From: Candidatus Zhuqueibacterota bacterium
Lineage (GTDB): Bacteria > Zhuqueibacterota > Zhuqueibacteria > Residuimicrobiales > Oceaniaggregativiventaceae
Assembly: GCA_014728085.1 (NCBI GenBank)
Contig: WJMF01000052.1
Span: 1 to 40,753, forward strand
Reading direction: 5' to 3'
DNA: 40,753 nucleotides
Shown here: piece by piece, positions 24,895 through 33,376 of the stretch
Layout of the letters: each line of letters begins with the position of its first letter
Position numbering within the stretch: position 1 is the stretch's first letter
Made by a program: the position numbers and the translations under genes
Notes under the pieces: generated by a model
The model's input: the letters and a program-made list of their open reading frames with translations, nothing else
Told to the model about the DNA's origin: nothing
Databases searched by the model: none

Positions 24895-24928
24895 CATACA
24901 TCAGGGCGAAGTTTCGCCCTGATGTATG
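24895..24928 (-). terminator. Strong hairpin terminator between convergent genes
   Basis: Perfect 16-bp arms (24895-24910 and 24913-24928) flank a 2-nt centre, so the innermost pair would open to form a 4-nt loop. The stem contains a GGGCG/CGCCC core. On the minus strand a U-rich stretch follows, so it suits the tandem-repeat gene best; the plus side lacks a T tract, although the stem could still stop readthrough from the lipoprotein gene. Confidence 0.75.
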
Positions 24929-24937
24929 GTAGTAAAG

Positions 24938-26383
24938 TTAGGGAATGACAAAAATAAGCTGATTTCCTTTGATATAAATGGGATTACTGCCACCACCGCT
25001 TTGAATGGTCGCTTCATCGTTGGTGCTATCATAGGAAAGTTCCAGAGCAGCACCGGTCGTTGACCCGATGATGACATCTCCGGTTCTGTCGATGGTCGAG
25101 CCGGTTCCGGCCGTGCCGTTCCAGTAGGAAGCTCCGGTTTGGTCGCTTTGCGGGGCCCAGGCTGTACCGTTCCACTTTAACACCTGACCACTGCTTGGGG
25201 TCGTTGTGCTGACATTATTGCCCTGCAGTGCATCTGCATTCCACATCGCCGTGGTGGCGTCAGCATTAATGGTGGAGCCGCTGATCGTGATTCCGGTGCC
25301 ACCGGTGTAGGTGGTACCACCGTCATCCGCACCCGGCGTCCAGGCTGTACCGTTCCACTTCAACACCTGACCACTGCTTGGGGTCGTTGCGCTGACATTA
25401 TTGCCCTGCAGTGCATCTGCATTCCACATCGCGGTAGTCGCCCTGGCATTAAATGTGGTTCCGGAAAGCGTCATACCTGTACCGGCGCTGTACGTCGTGT
25501 TTGTATCAGTGCCGGGTTCCCAGTGATTTGAAGTCCCGTTCCATTTGAGTACCTGACCATTTGTTGACGGAGCGGTGGCGCTGATATCGCTGCCTTGCAG
25601 AGCATCTGCATTCCACATCGCCGTGGTGGCGTCAGCATTAATGGTGGAGCCGCTGATCGTGATTCCGGTACCACCGGTGTAGGTGGTACCACCGTCATCA
25701 GGTCCCGGTTCCCATCTTGATGCCGTGGCATTCCACTTCAGCACCTGTCCGTTTGTGGATGGAGCAGTAGCGCTTACATCACTACCCTGAAGAGCATTGG
25801 CATTCCACAATGCTGATGTGGTCTGGGCATTAAATGTCGTTCCGCTCAAATTCATACCCGTACCAGCAGAATATTCGGTGTTTGCATCAGCAGCCGGTTC
25901 CCACAAACTGGAAGTACCGTTATACTGTAACACCTGACCATCTGTGGGCGTGGTAGTGCTAACGCCGTGATCTCGTATACGGTCTGCATTCCACTGATCG
26001 ACATCACTGAGTGCGGAAAATTCGCCACTGTTGAGTTCCAGGGTAACGCCATCGGCAGTATAAGTCGTGCCGCCATCGTCTGCACCGGGTTCCCATTGCT
26101 GAGTCGTGGAATTCCATTTCAATACCTGACCATCTGTCGTCGGAGCCAGGCTCCAGCTGAGTACTCCACTGTCATCCTGAGAAAATGGTACCATACCAAG
26201 CACGGCTGTGCCGTGCTTGATTCGAACAGAATCCGCGGACAGGGTACGAAGAACATCCGTGTCCCCCTCATTGTTAACCGTCAAAACCATGATACCGCCC
26301 GTTGTTCGTACCTGCATCTGGGCAAAACCCATTCCGGCATACACGAAAAAAGCGAAAAGTACCAGCCCAAATAGTTTTCGCAT
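24938..26383 (-). CDS. Secreted tandem-repeat protein, unknown function
   Basis: This 481-residue protein has a signal peptide (MRKLFGLVLFAFFVYAGMGFAQ), a unique N-terminal region to about residue 84, five complete repeats of 61-64 residues (85-398), a partial sixth, and a unique C-terminal part ending in PIYIKGNQLIFVIP. Each unit contains phrases like GQVLKWNGT, DDGGTTYT, GTGITISGS and AMWNADALQG. Such Gly/Thr/Asn-rich beta-repeats occur in phage tail fibres and in large secreted or surface proteins of environmental bacteria. No autotransporter, type IX sorting or cell-wall anchor is evident. A strong AGGAGG SD supports the start. The function may be surface structure or binding; this is inference. 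Confidence 0.85.
   Translation of the reverse strand: MRKLFGLVLFAFFVYAGMGFAQMQVRTTGGIMVLTVNNEGDTDVLRTLSADSVRIKHGTAVLGMVPFSQDDSGVLSWSLAPTTDGQVLKWNSTTQQWEPGADDGGTTYTADGVTLELNSGEFSALSDVDQWNADRIRDHGVSTTTPTDGQVLQYNGTSSLWEPAADANTEYSAGTGMNLSGTTFNAQTTSALWNANALQGSDVSATAPSTNGQVLKWNATASRWEPGPDDGGTTYTGGTGITISGSTINADATTAMWNADALQGSDISATAPSTNGQVLKWNGTSNHWEPGTDTNTTYSAGTGMTLSGTTFNARATTAMWNADALQGNNVSATTPSSGQVLKWNGTAWTPGADDGGTTYTGGTGITISGSTINADATTAMWNADALQGNNVSTTTPSSGQVLKWNGTAWAPQSDQTGASYWNGTAGTGSTIDRTGDVIIGSTTGAALELSYDSTNDEATIQSGGGSNPIYIKGNQLIFVIP
25139..26131. repeat. Tandem coding repeats with alternating A/B unit types
   Basis: Five full units of about 183-192 bp plus a partial one make up the repeat array of the secreted protein gene. 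Units 3 and 5 share the TGGTGITISGSTINA type and units 2 and 4 the SAGTGMxLSGTTFNA type, so the array behaves as a two-unit higher-order repeat. The two 97-bp segments at 25231-25327 and 25603-25699 (offset 372 bp) differ at a single base. Confidence 0.9.
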
Positions 26384-26470
26384 ACATCCTCCTCTTGATT
26401 TGGATTGTGTAAGATGAATTAAAAGTTTAATCGAGTTTTATATAAAGTTTTCAATTCCTCTTTTACAAGA

Positions 26471-26479
26471 ATCATACCA
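26471..26479 (-). promoter_or_regulatory. Candidate extended -10 promoter of the repeat protein gene
   Basis: On the minus strand, TGGTATGAT matches an extended -10 (TGnTATnAT) with no good -35. It would leave a leader of about 80 nt. A less likely alternative is TTGTAA with TATATA further downstream. Confidence 0.3.
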
Positions 26480-26744
26480 TTCGGATAAAATTAAAAGTTT
26501 GACTGTTTTTCAATAACTTGAAACAATTAATAAAACAATAACCCACAATACCAAAATTATAATGTCCTAAGGTTATGACACTTGTCATTTTTACTGTCTC
26601 CTTCCGAATGCAGAAATTTTTGCAAAAATAGAAACATATCTTGTTTTTCCGGATGAAACGCCTGTATGATTCGTTAAAACAAAAGCAACGATAAATCCAT
26701 AAAACGATCTATATCAAGCTGTACACATCAACAAAAAAATAGAC

Positions 26745-26773
26745 TTGCTTCTCTACATGTGTTTATGTATCAT
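26745..26773 (+). promoter_or_regulatory. Promoter of the beta-helix/epimerase operon
   Basis: TTGCTT (26745-26750), a 17-bp spacer and TATCAT (26768-26773) lie 33 bp before the first ATG at 26806. Spacing to the start and the large gene-free region upstream support it as the operon promoter. Confidence 0.45.
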
Positions 26774-26805
26774 TTATCATTACCCGTATTGAAAAGGAAA
26801 ACCAA

Positions 26806-29028
26806 ATGCCAAAATGGATATGCATTCTTTTGATCTTTGTTTTGGCCTGCCATGCTCAAGAGGTCATCTATTATGTTTCTCCGCAGGGAAATAACAGCTG
26901 GTCCGGAAAAATCGCCGTGCCAAACAAAGACCATAGCGATGGGCCCTTTCGCACACCGGAATGGGCACTTGCGGCAATTGAGAAAGAGAAATCTGAAAAA
27001 ATTATCGTCTATTTTCGTCAGGGCATTTACGCTTTGGACAGCACGATCAGCTTCCAGCCTGACCACAGCGGTACGGCTGACCGGCCGGTGATTTGGTCTG
27101 CTTTTGCCAACGAACATCCTGTGTTTACAGGGGCAAAAGCTTTAAACGGACACAAACGATCCACCCGCCCCTTTTTTAATTCAAAAGGTAAAAATCATAT
27201 CATTGAATATGATCTCGAAAAATTGGGCATTGTTGAATATGGCGGCATTGAGCCGCGCGGAGCGCCTCCGCTGCAACTCTTTTTCAACGGCCGCCGAATG
27301 ACCATGGCCAGATATCCGAATGAAGGCTGGCTCAGGGTCGCTGATGTACCTCAGCAGGGGGACTCGCTCTTTCACGAAGGGCTGGAAAGAGAAAAACGCT
27401 ATGACGGCGTTCCGGTGGGCAGACACTACGGCCGAATTGTCTACTCGGGCAACAGACCGAATAAATGGCACTCGCCACAACAGGCATACGTGCACGGCTA
27501 CTGGACATGGGACTGGAGCGATTCCTACCAAAAAATTGAACGCATCGACACTCTGAAAAAAGAAATCACCCTCGCTTCTCCACATCACCACTATGGCTAT
27601 ACCAAAAATCAGCGCTATTATTTTTTAAATATCATTGAAGAGCTCGATACCCCCGGTGAATGGGTTTTGGATCGTAAAGAAAGAAAAATGTATTTCTGGC
27701 CACCGGCAGATCCGGATTCGGCCGTTATATATGTTTCCACGCTTTCTCATCCAATGATGAGGATAAACGCTTCATATATATCGATTCGCGGGTTGAAATT
27801 CAGCTCGAGCCGGGGGGAAGGCGTCGTAATCGAAGGCGGTAACTATAATGAAATTGCCGGCTGTACCTTTCAACATCTTGGCAAACAAGCGGTGGTTATC
27901 AACGGAGGTAATCACAACGGCGTCAGCTCCTGCAATATATCCAATATGAGTCTTGGTGGCATTGTATTAAAAGGCGGAAACCGTCCGACCCTGCAACGCG
28001 GAGAAAACTATGCAGTCAATAATCATATCCATCATTTTAGTCAATGGATAAGAACCTGGCAACTGGCCATCGATTTATATGGCGTGGGCAATCGCATCGC
28101 TCATAATCTCATCCATGATGGGCCTCATGAAGCCATCTATGTGCGGGGAAACGATCACCTCGTCGAGTTTAACGAAATTCACAGTGTCTGTCAGGAAACC
28201 GGAGATGCCGGGGCAATTCATACGGGCAGAGATTACACCTGGCGGGGAAATGTATACCGTTATAACTATATTCACCATCTTCAGGGCCAGGGACTGCACG
28301 GCGTGACTGCACTTTATCTGGACGATTTTAGTTCCGGCTATACACTCTATGGCAACATCTGCTACCGTTCAGGACGAGGGACATTGATCGGCGGCGGTCG
28401 CGATAATGTAATACAAAACAATCTCTTCATCGACTGCCACCCTTCTATTCTTCTCGATGCCCGGGGATTGAGCTGGGCTTTTTATTATTTTGACGGTACC
28501 TATAATGTGCTCTGGGAAAGAATGGCGGCTATGAATGCCACCCAACCTCCTTTTAGCCGACGCTATCCCGAGCTGCTGACGCTTAAAGAGGATAATCCCG
28601 CCGTACCCAAAAACAACCGTATCCTGAACAATGTTTCCACTGGCGGACGCTGGATCGAGCTCTACGATTACTATGCCTTTGAACCAGATGTCTATACGAT
28701 AAAGAATAATCTCATCGCAGATGCGGAAATATTAAAGCGTATTCAATCCCCTCCAAACGGCTGGGAGCCCTATTATCTCGATCTCAACTCGACAGAGGGA
28801 TATATTGTTTTTGACAATAATGATACCCCTGCAAACGACCTGCTTCCGGGCAATATGATAACGGATAATGCCGGTCTGAAAGAAACGGAGAATAAACGCT
28901 TTACGCTCAAGCCGACCAGTCCCGCTTTTGAGCTGGGCTTTAAAGCGATCCCTGTCGACAGCATTGGATTGATATCAGACCGTTACCGAAAGCTGCCGGC
29001 CGATAACAACAACGCTACAATGCAATAG
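26806..29028 (+). CDS. Secreted right-handed beta-helix protein, probable glycan-active enzyme (paralogue 1)
   Basis: This 740-residue protein has a short signal with a possible lipobox (VLAC, Cys15). It opens with YYVSPQGNNSWSG and a DGPF segment typical of beta-helix carbohydrate-active proteins. A large central region (about 300-560) is rich in short repeats with N, H and G (HNLIHDGPHEAIYVRGNDH, NYIHHLQGQGLHG, GGGRDNVIQNN), as in parallel beta-helix folds. Long members of this kind include GH141-type glycosidases and some lyases; I cannot assign the activity. The SD AAAGGA supports the start. It is the first gene of a six-gene operon and is paralogous to the gene at 29907-32171. Confidence 0.85.
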   Translation: MPKWICILLIFVLACHAQEVIYYVSPQGNNSWSGKIAVPNKDHSDGPFRTPEWALAAIEKEKSEKIIVYFRQGIYALDSTISFQPDHSGTADRPVIWSAFANEHPVFTGAKALNGHKRSTRPFFNSKGKNHIIEYDLEKLGIVEYGGIEPRGAPPLQLFFNGRRMTMARYPNEGWLRVADVPQQGDSLFHEGLEREKRYDGVPVGRHYGRIVYSGNRPNKWHSPQQAYVHGYWTWDWSDSYQKIERIDTLKKEITLASPHHHYGYTKNQRYYFLNIIEELDTPGEWVLDRKERKMYFWPPADPDSAVIYVSTLSHPMMRINASYISIRGLKFSSSRGEGVVIEGGNYNEIAGCTFQHLGKQAVVINGGNHNGVSSCNISNMSLGGIVLKGGNRPTLQRGENYAVNNHIHHFSQWIRTWQLAIDLYGVGNRIAHNLIHDGPHEAIYVRGNDHLVEFNEIHSVCQETGDAGAIHTGRDYTWRGNVYRYNYIHHLQGQGLHGVTALYLDDFSSGYTLYGNICYRSGRGTLIGGGRDNVIQNNLFIDCHPSILLDARGLSWAFYYFDGTYNVLWERMAAMNATQPPFSRRYPELLTLKEDNPAVPKNNRILNNVSTGGRWIELYDYYAFEPDVYTIKNNLIADAEILKRIQSPPNGWEPYYLDLNSTEGYIVFDNNDTPANDLLPGNMITDNAGLKETENKRFTLKPTSPAFELGFKAIPVDSIGLISDRYRKLPADNNNATMQ

Positions 29029-29055
29029 CCGGATTCAAGGAGCAAGGAGAAAAAA

Positions 29056-29910
29056 ATGAAACTTGGAATTCATGCTTATGCCTGGTGCTCTCAATGGAGC
29101 AACGATACGCTGGATATCATAGACCGGGTTAAAAAACTAGGTCTCGATTTTATCGAAATTCCCTTAATGGTACTCGAAACCTTTGATGCAATGGCCGTAC
29201 GGCAGAGGCTGGAAAAGGTGGGGATCGATGTCTGCACCTCTACTGTTCTGCTCAATGACACCGACATCACCAGCGAGGATGAAACGATCCGCAAAAAAGG
29301 GGTAGACTATCTCAAAGCGTGTGTGCGTGCGACCAGCGAAATCGGAGCGCACAATCTATCCGGTGTAATCTATTCCCAACACGTCAAGCCGACAATCAAG
29401 GCGCCTACGGAAAAAGAATGGCAATATTCGGCAGACTGCCTGCGCAACGTTGCAAAATATGCCCAGCACTATAATGTCCGGATCGGCCTTGAACCGGTCA
29501 ACCGCTATGAGACGTTTCTCATCAATACCTGTTCGCAGGCGTTGCGCCTGAAGGACATGATCGGCGAAGAAAACGTTAAAATTCATCTGGACACCTATCA
29601 CATGAATATCGAAGAAAAGAATTTTTATGACGCCACCATGCAAGCGGGCAAGGACCTGATTCATTATCATCTTTGTGAAAATGACCGCGGCATACCCGGC
29701 ACCGGCCTGGTCAACTGGGATGATATTTTTCGCGCCCTCGGTGAACTGAATTACCAGGGATATGCCGCACTCGAATCCTTTGTAGATATGACCGATAACA
29801 TGAACACCTGGGTTTGGCGCCGGCTGGCCAGAAACGGGGACACGCTGGTTCACGAGGGTATAGCTTTTATTAAAGAACTGATGAAAAAATACAATCTGGG
29901 TACGTCATGA
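29056..29910 (+). CDS. Sugar isomerase/epimerase of the D-tagatose 3-epimerase type
   Basis: This 284-residue TIM-barrel enzyme belongs to the AP endonuclease 2/xylose isomerase-like superfamily. Metal ligands expected in D-tagatose/D-psicose 3-epimerases are at matching spacing: Glu146 (LEPVNRYE), Asp179 (HLDTYHMNIEE), His205 (HYHLCENDRG) and Glu240 (ALESF). Such enzymes epimerise ketohexoses at C3 through a cis-enediolate with Mn2+ or Co2+. No signal peptide is present, so it acts in the cytoplasm. AGGAG precedes the ATG by about 7 nt. Its stop overlaps the start of the second beta-helix gene by 4 bp, so translation is coupled. The family call is firm; the natural sugar is unknown. Confidence 0.92.
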   Translation: MKLGIHAYAWCSQWSNDTLDIIDRVKKLGLDFIEIPLMVLETFDAMAVRQRLEKVGIDVCTSTVLLNDTDITSEDETIRKKGVDYLKACVRATSEIGAHNLSGVIYSQHVKPTIKAPTEKEWQYSADCLRNVAKYAQHYNVRIGLEPVNRYETFLINTCSQALRLKDMIGEENVKIHLDTYHMNIEEKNFYDATMQAGKDLIHYHLCENDRGIPGTGLVNWDDIFRALGELNYQGYAALESFVDMTDNMNTWVWRRLARNGDTLVHEGIAFIKELMKKYNLGTS

Positions 29911-32171
29911 AAAAGACACAAAAAATGATCAGCGCAGCGACAGTCCTCGTCTTTTTGATCTCTTTTAGCTGTGACCGACAGGAATTGGGCGACAATGCAT
30001 TTTTTATTTCTTTGGAGGGTAACGATAACTGGTCCGGCCGCCTGGCTACGCCGAACAAGAACAAAACAGATGGTCCGTTTGCCACGTTTCAAAAGGCTAA
30101 ATCAGCGGTGCGCGGCCTGAAAAAATCAGATTCACTGACCGCTCCCGTTCATGTTTATGTGCGGGGCGGAGATTATGAATTCAGAACCTTTCTTCAACTG
30201 AATGAAAAGGATAGCGGAACACCCGTTTCTCCGGTCAAATGGCAGGCCTATCCGAATGAAAAGGTTACGCTGAGGGGGAGCAAAATCATTACCGGATTCA
30301 AAACGGTTTCGGACAGCAGCATTCTCAAACGATTTACCCCCCAGGCCCGCGATCATGTTTTGATGGCAAACCTAAAAGCTCAGGGGATTCAGGATTACGG
30401 ACGGCTCAAAGCAAAAGGCTTTGGACGCAAACCAATCCAACCCCTCGCTATGGAGCTCTTTTTCAATCAGCAGCCGATGGTCCTGGCGCGTTATCCGAAT
30501 GACGGCTGGCTGACCATCAAAAAGGTGCCACAAAACGGTGGCAAACCGGAACATGCCGGCAGCGCTGGTAATTTGTTTAACGGTATCCCTGCCGGCCGTC
30601 ACTATGGACGCTTTGAATATAATGGCAATCGTCCGAGTCGATGGCATTCCTTTGACGACATATGGATGCACGGTTTCTGGACATGGGACTGGGCCGACAC
30701 CTATGACAAGGTGGCAGAAATCGACACGACAAACAACCTGATCTATCCGGCAAAGCCCTATTGCAACTACGGTTATCGCCAGGGACAGCGATATTATTTT
30801 CTCAACGTTTTGGAAGAACTGGACTCCCCCAAAGAATACTATCTTGATCGCAATAACGGCGTTCTCTATTTCTGGCCGCCCTCCTCTGTTAAAGGAGGAA
30901 AAGCCGAGGTCTCGATGCTGACCGATCCTTTTTTTCGGCTCGATAATTGCCGTCATATTGAGATCAACGGATTCATTTTCCAGGCCTGTCGGGGCAAGGC
31001 CTGTGTGGTGACCGGCGGCGAACGGAATGTGATCGCGGGCTCTGTTTTCCGCAATATCGGTAATGAAGCGGCAGTCTTTGAACAGGGCTATCAAAACGGC
31101 ATAAAAAGCTGTAACCTCTACAACCTTGCCGGTACGGCAATAAAACTGCACGGTGGGGACCGGCTTTCGCTGAAACCGGGAAAACTCTATGCGATCAATA
31201 ACCATATTCACCATTACGACAGGATATTTTATACCTACCAGGCCGCTATAGATATCGATGGTGTGGAAAACCGTGCTGCTCACAATCTTATCCATGATGC
31301 TCCGCATATGGCCATCCTTTTCCGTGGCAATGAACATCTTTTGGAATATAACGAGGTCCATACCATCGCCGAAGAAACCGGGGATGTCGGGGCTTTTTAT
31401 CTCGGCCGCGACTGGACCTGTCGCGGCAACGAGATTCGCTATAACTATTTTCATCACATGCACGGACCGGGATTACACGGCGTCAATGCTGTCTATCTGG
31501 ACGATTTTGCCAGCGGCACACTGGTATATGGTAATCTTTTTTACAAGGTTGACCGCGGTGCCTTTATCGGCGGCGGCCGGGATAATATCATCAAAAATAA
31601 TATTTTTGTCGACTGCTTTCCATCCATTCATGTAGACGCCAGGGGACTGGGATGGGCGGATAAATACTTTACCGGTGAGGTGACAACCCTTTATGACCGA
31701 ATGGATGCAATGAACTATAAGCAGCCCCCCTACAGCGAAAGATATCCTGAATTGCTGATGCTCTATGACGATGAACCCGCCGTGGCAAAGGGTAATGTGA
31801 TTACACAAAACATTTCCTACCAGGGTCGCTGGATGGATATATATGATGGTCTGGATTTTAATGATCTCCGCGTAAAAGATAACCTGATCGCAGCTTCCGA
31901 GCCAAGCCAATGGTCTCCATTTGACGATCATGTCACCGAGGAAAAAAACTGGATTTATCTAACCTTTGAAAACGATGACGTTCCGGATGAACTCAGAAAC
32001 AACCAAAATCTCGTCATCGACCATGACCCCGGTTTCAAAAATGCTGAAAACAAAAACTGGAATCTGGAAAAAAACGCTCCCGCTTTCGAGCTGGGGTTTC
32101 AGCCGATTCCTATAAAAAAAACAGGATTGGAAAGCGATAAATATCGAAAGGCGCTGCAAAATCTGAAATAG
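29907..32171 (+). CDS. Secreted right-handed beta-helix protein, probable glycan-active enzyme (paralogue 2)
   Basis: This 754-residue protein resembles the product of 26806-29028 along its whole length. Shared landmarks are NWSGRLATPNK near the N-terminus, the GRHYGR...YNGNRPSRWH block, the WTWDW segment, the beta-helix core with NLIHDAPHMAILFRGNEHL and GGGRDNIIKNN, and a similar C-terminus (FELGFQPIPI). The N-terminal signal MKKTQKMISAATVLVFLISFSC may be lipidated at Cys22; an Asp at +2 would keep it at the inner membrane under E. coli rules. The activity is unknown. The gene starts inside the last codons of the epimerase gene (ATGA), so the three genes form a tight unit, and duplication of an ancestor is likely. 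Confidence 0.85.
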   Translation: MKKTQKMISAATVLVFLISFSCDRQELGDNAFFISLEGNDNWSGRLATPNKNKTDGPFATFQKAKSAVRGLKKSDSLTAPVHVYVRGGDYEFRTFLQLNEKDSGTPVSPVKWQAYPNEKVTLRGSKIITGFKTVSDSSILKRFTPQARDHVLMANLKAQGIQDYGRLKAKGFGRKPIQPLAMELFFNQQPMVLARYPNDGWLTIKKVPQNGGKPEHAGSAGNLFNGIPAGRHYGRFEYNGNRPSRWHSFDDIWMHGFWTWDWADTYDKVAEIDTTNNLIYPAKPYCNYGYRQGQRYYFLNVLEELDSPKEYYLDRNNGVLYFWPPSSVKGGKAEVSMLTDPFFRLDNCRHIEINGFIFQACRGKACVVTGGERNVIAGSVFRNIGNEAAVFEQGYQNGIKSCNLYNLAGTAIKLHGGDRLSLKPGKLYAINNHIHHYDRIFYTYQAAIDIDGVENRAAHNLIHDAPHMAILFRGNEHLLEYNEVHTIAEETGDVGAFYLGRDWTCRGNEIRYNYFHHMHGPGLHGVNAVYLDDFASGTLVYGNLFYKVDRGAFIGGGRDNIIKNNIFVDCFPSIHVDARGLGWADKYFTGEVTTLYDRMDAMNYKQPPYSERYPELLMLYDDEPAVAKGNVITQNISYQGRWMDIYDGLDFNDLRVKDNLIAASEPSQWSPFDDHVTEEKNWIYLTFENDDVPDELRNNQNLVIDHDPGFKNAENKNWNLEKNAPAFELGFQPIPIKKTGLESDKYRKALQNLK

Positions 32172-32200
32172 ATCATCTTAAAAACAGACAGGTAATTAAA

Positions 32201-33361
32201 ATGACCTCAAAAGAGAGAATGGTAACAGCCATTGAAAACAAGATACCGGATCGCCTGCCGGTAACAACACACCACGTTATGGAATCGTTCCTGAAGGATA
32301 AACTGGATGGAATGTCGACACAGAAATTCTTTGACGAGTTTGATCTTGATCCGATCCACTGGACGGTTCCCCACAAGGCGGATAAAGAGAAAGGGTTTTT
32401 TATCGATCCCGACCGCACCGAGCCGGGATTCCTGCAAAGCAGATGGATATTCAGCGACTCGTGGAGCATTGATTCACAACCGGTCACAGACTCACAATAT
32501 GATTCCGAACGCTTTACCATCCATACCCCAAAGGGGGATTTGACCATGGTACTGCAATCAAATCCACATACTGCATGGGTATGGGAGCACCCGGTCAAAG
32601 AAAAAAAAGATATCGATCTTTTGGCTGCCTATATGACATATCCGTTATGTGATGTTGACCAGGTAAATAAAGAAGCAGAAAAATTCGGACAACGGGGATT
32701 AATCCGAGGACATATCGTCGGCTTTGACATTTACGGCCAACCCGGATGCTGGCAGGATGCCTGTTGTCTCGTCGGTACGGAGCAAATGATCATGTATGCC
32801 TATGATGATCCCGAATGGGTTCACGAATTTTTAACGATTTTGCTGCACCGGAAGAAAAAATTTGTTCAATCCCTTAAAGGGGCCAAATATGATATTCTTG
32901 AGCTTGGCGGTGGCGATGCTTCTACGACCGTTATCTCTCCGAAAATATTCAATGAATTCGTTGCCCCCTATGATAGTCAGTTGATTGCCCTGGCACATGA
33001 TGCTGGTCAGAGGATCGTCTACCATACCTGCGGCGGCATGATGCCGATACTTGAAGATATCGCATCAATGCAGCCAGACGCCATGGAAACGTTTACACCT
33101 CCTGAAATGGGAGCGGACGTGAATCTGGCGGAGGCCAAAAAACGCATCGGCACCAAAGTCGCCATGATCGGCGGATTCGATCAGGTCCATTATTTTACCG
33201 GTTGCTCTCCTCAGGAAACCAGAGCAGCGGTCCGGCGCTGCTTTGAAGAGGCCGGCGATAATGGCGGTTATATACTGGCTCCGTCCGATCACTTCTTCGA
33301 AGCGGAAATCGATTTGCTACACGCTTTTGTTGATGAAGCAAAATCATGCACATATCACTAA
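32201..33361 (+). CDS. Uroporphyrinogen decarboxylase-like protein (COG0407 type)
   Basis: This 386-residue protein belongs to the UroD/MtaA/CmuA superfamily, with the opening MTSKERMVTAIENKIPDRLPV and a HTCGG motif (His275, Cys277). Related cobamide methyltransferases bind zinc through His-x-Cys and a later Cys. Here the corresponding C-terminal segment reads ILAPSDHFF with Asp363 and His364 instead of Cys, so it may not be a standard methyltransferase. True haem-pathway UroD would be unusual in a sugar operon. COG0407-type proteins often sit in carbohydrate clusters of environmental bacteria, but their reaction is unclear. It has an SD (CAGGTAA) and follows the beta-helix gene by 29 bp. Confidence 0.85.
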   Translation: MTSKERMVTAIENKIPDRLPVTTHHVMESFLKDKLDGMSTQKFFDEFDLDPIHWTVPHKADKEKGFFIDPDRTEPGFLQSRWIFSDSWSIDSQPVTDSQYDSERFTIHTPKGDLTMVLQSNPHTAWVWEHPVKEKKDIDLLAAYMTYPLCDVDQVNKEAEKFGQRGLIRGHIVGFDIYGQPGCWQDACCLVGTEQMIMYAYDDPEWVHEFLTILLHRKKKFVQSLKGAKYDILELGGGDASTTVISPKIFNEFVAPYDSQLIALAHDAGQRIVYHTCGGMMPILEDIASMQPDAMETFTPPEMGADVNLAEAKKRIGTKVAMIGGFDQVHYFTGCSPQETRAAVRRCFEEAGDNGGYILAPSDHFFEAEIDLLHAFVDEAKSCTYH

Positions 33362-33376
33362 ACAGAGGATCTATCT

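Larger units (their letters stand above)
26384..26805. other. Long divergent intergenic region
   Basis: This gap of about 420 bp is very AT-rich and separates the repeat protein gene from the beta-helix operon. It holds promoter candidates at both ends (26471-26479 minus, 26745-26773 plus). In the middle I saw no ORF with a ribosome binding site, no RNA gene and no clear repeat. Confidence 0.5.

Noticed and set aside
25139-26131. CRISPR array or non-coding satellite
   Set aside because: Units of about 186 bp are in frame throughout one coding gene and have no short identical repeats with unique spacers.
30372-31463. Minus-strand 363-residue ORF
   Set aside because: It lies inside the second beta-helix gene in antisense. 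The plus-strand product is conserved with its paralogue, while the antisense product resembles no family.
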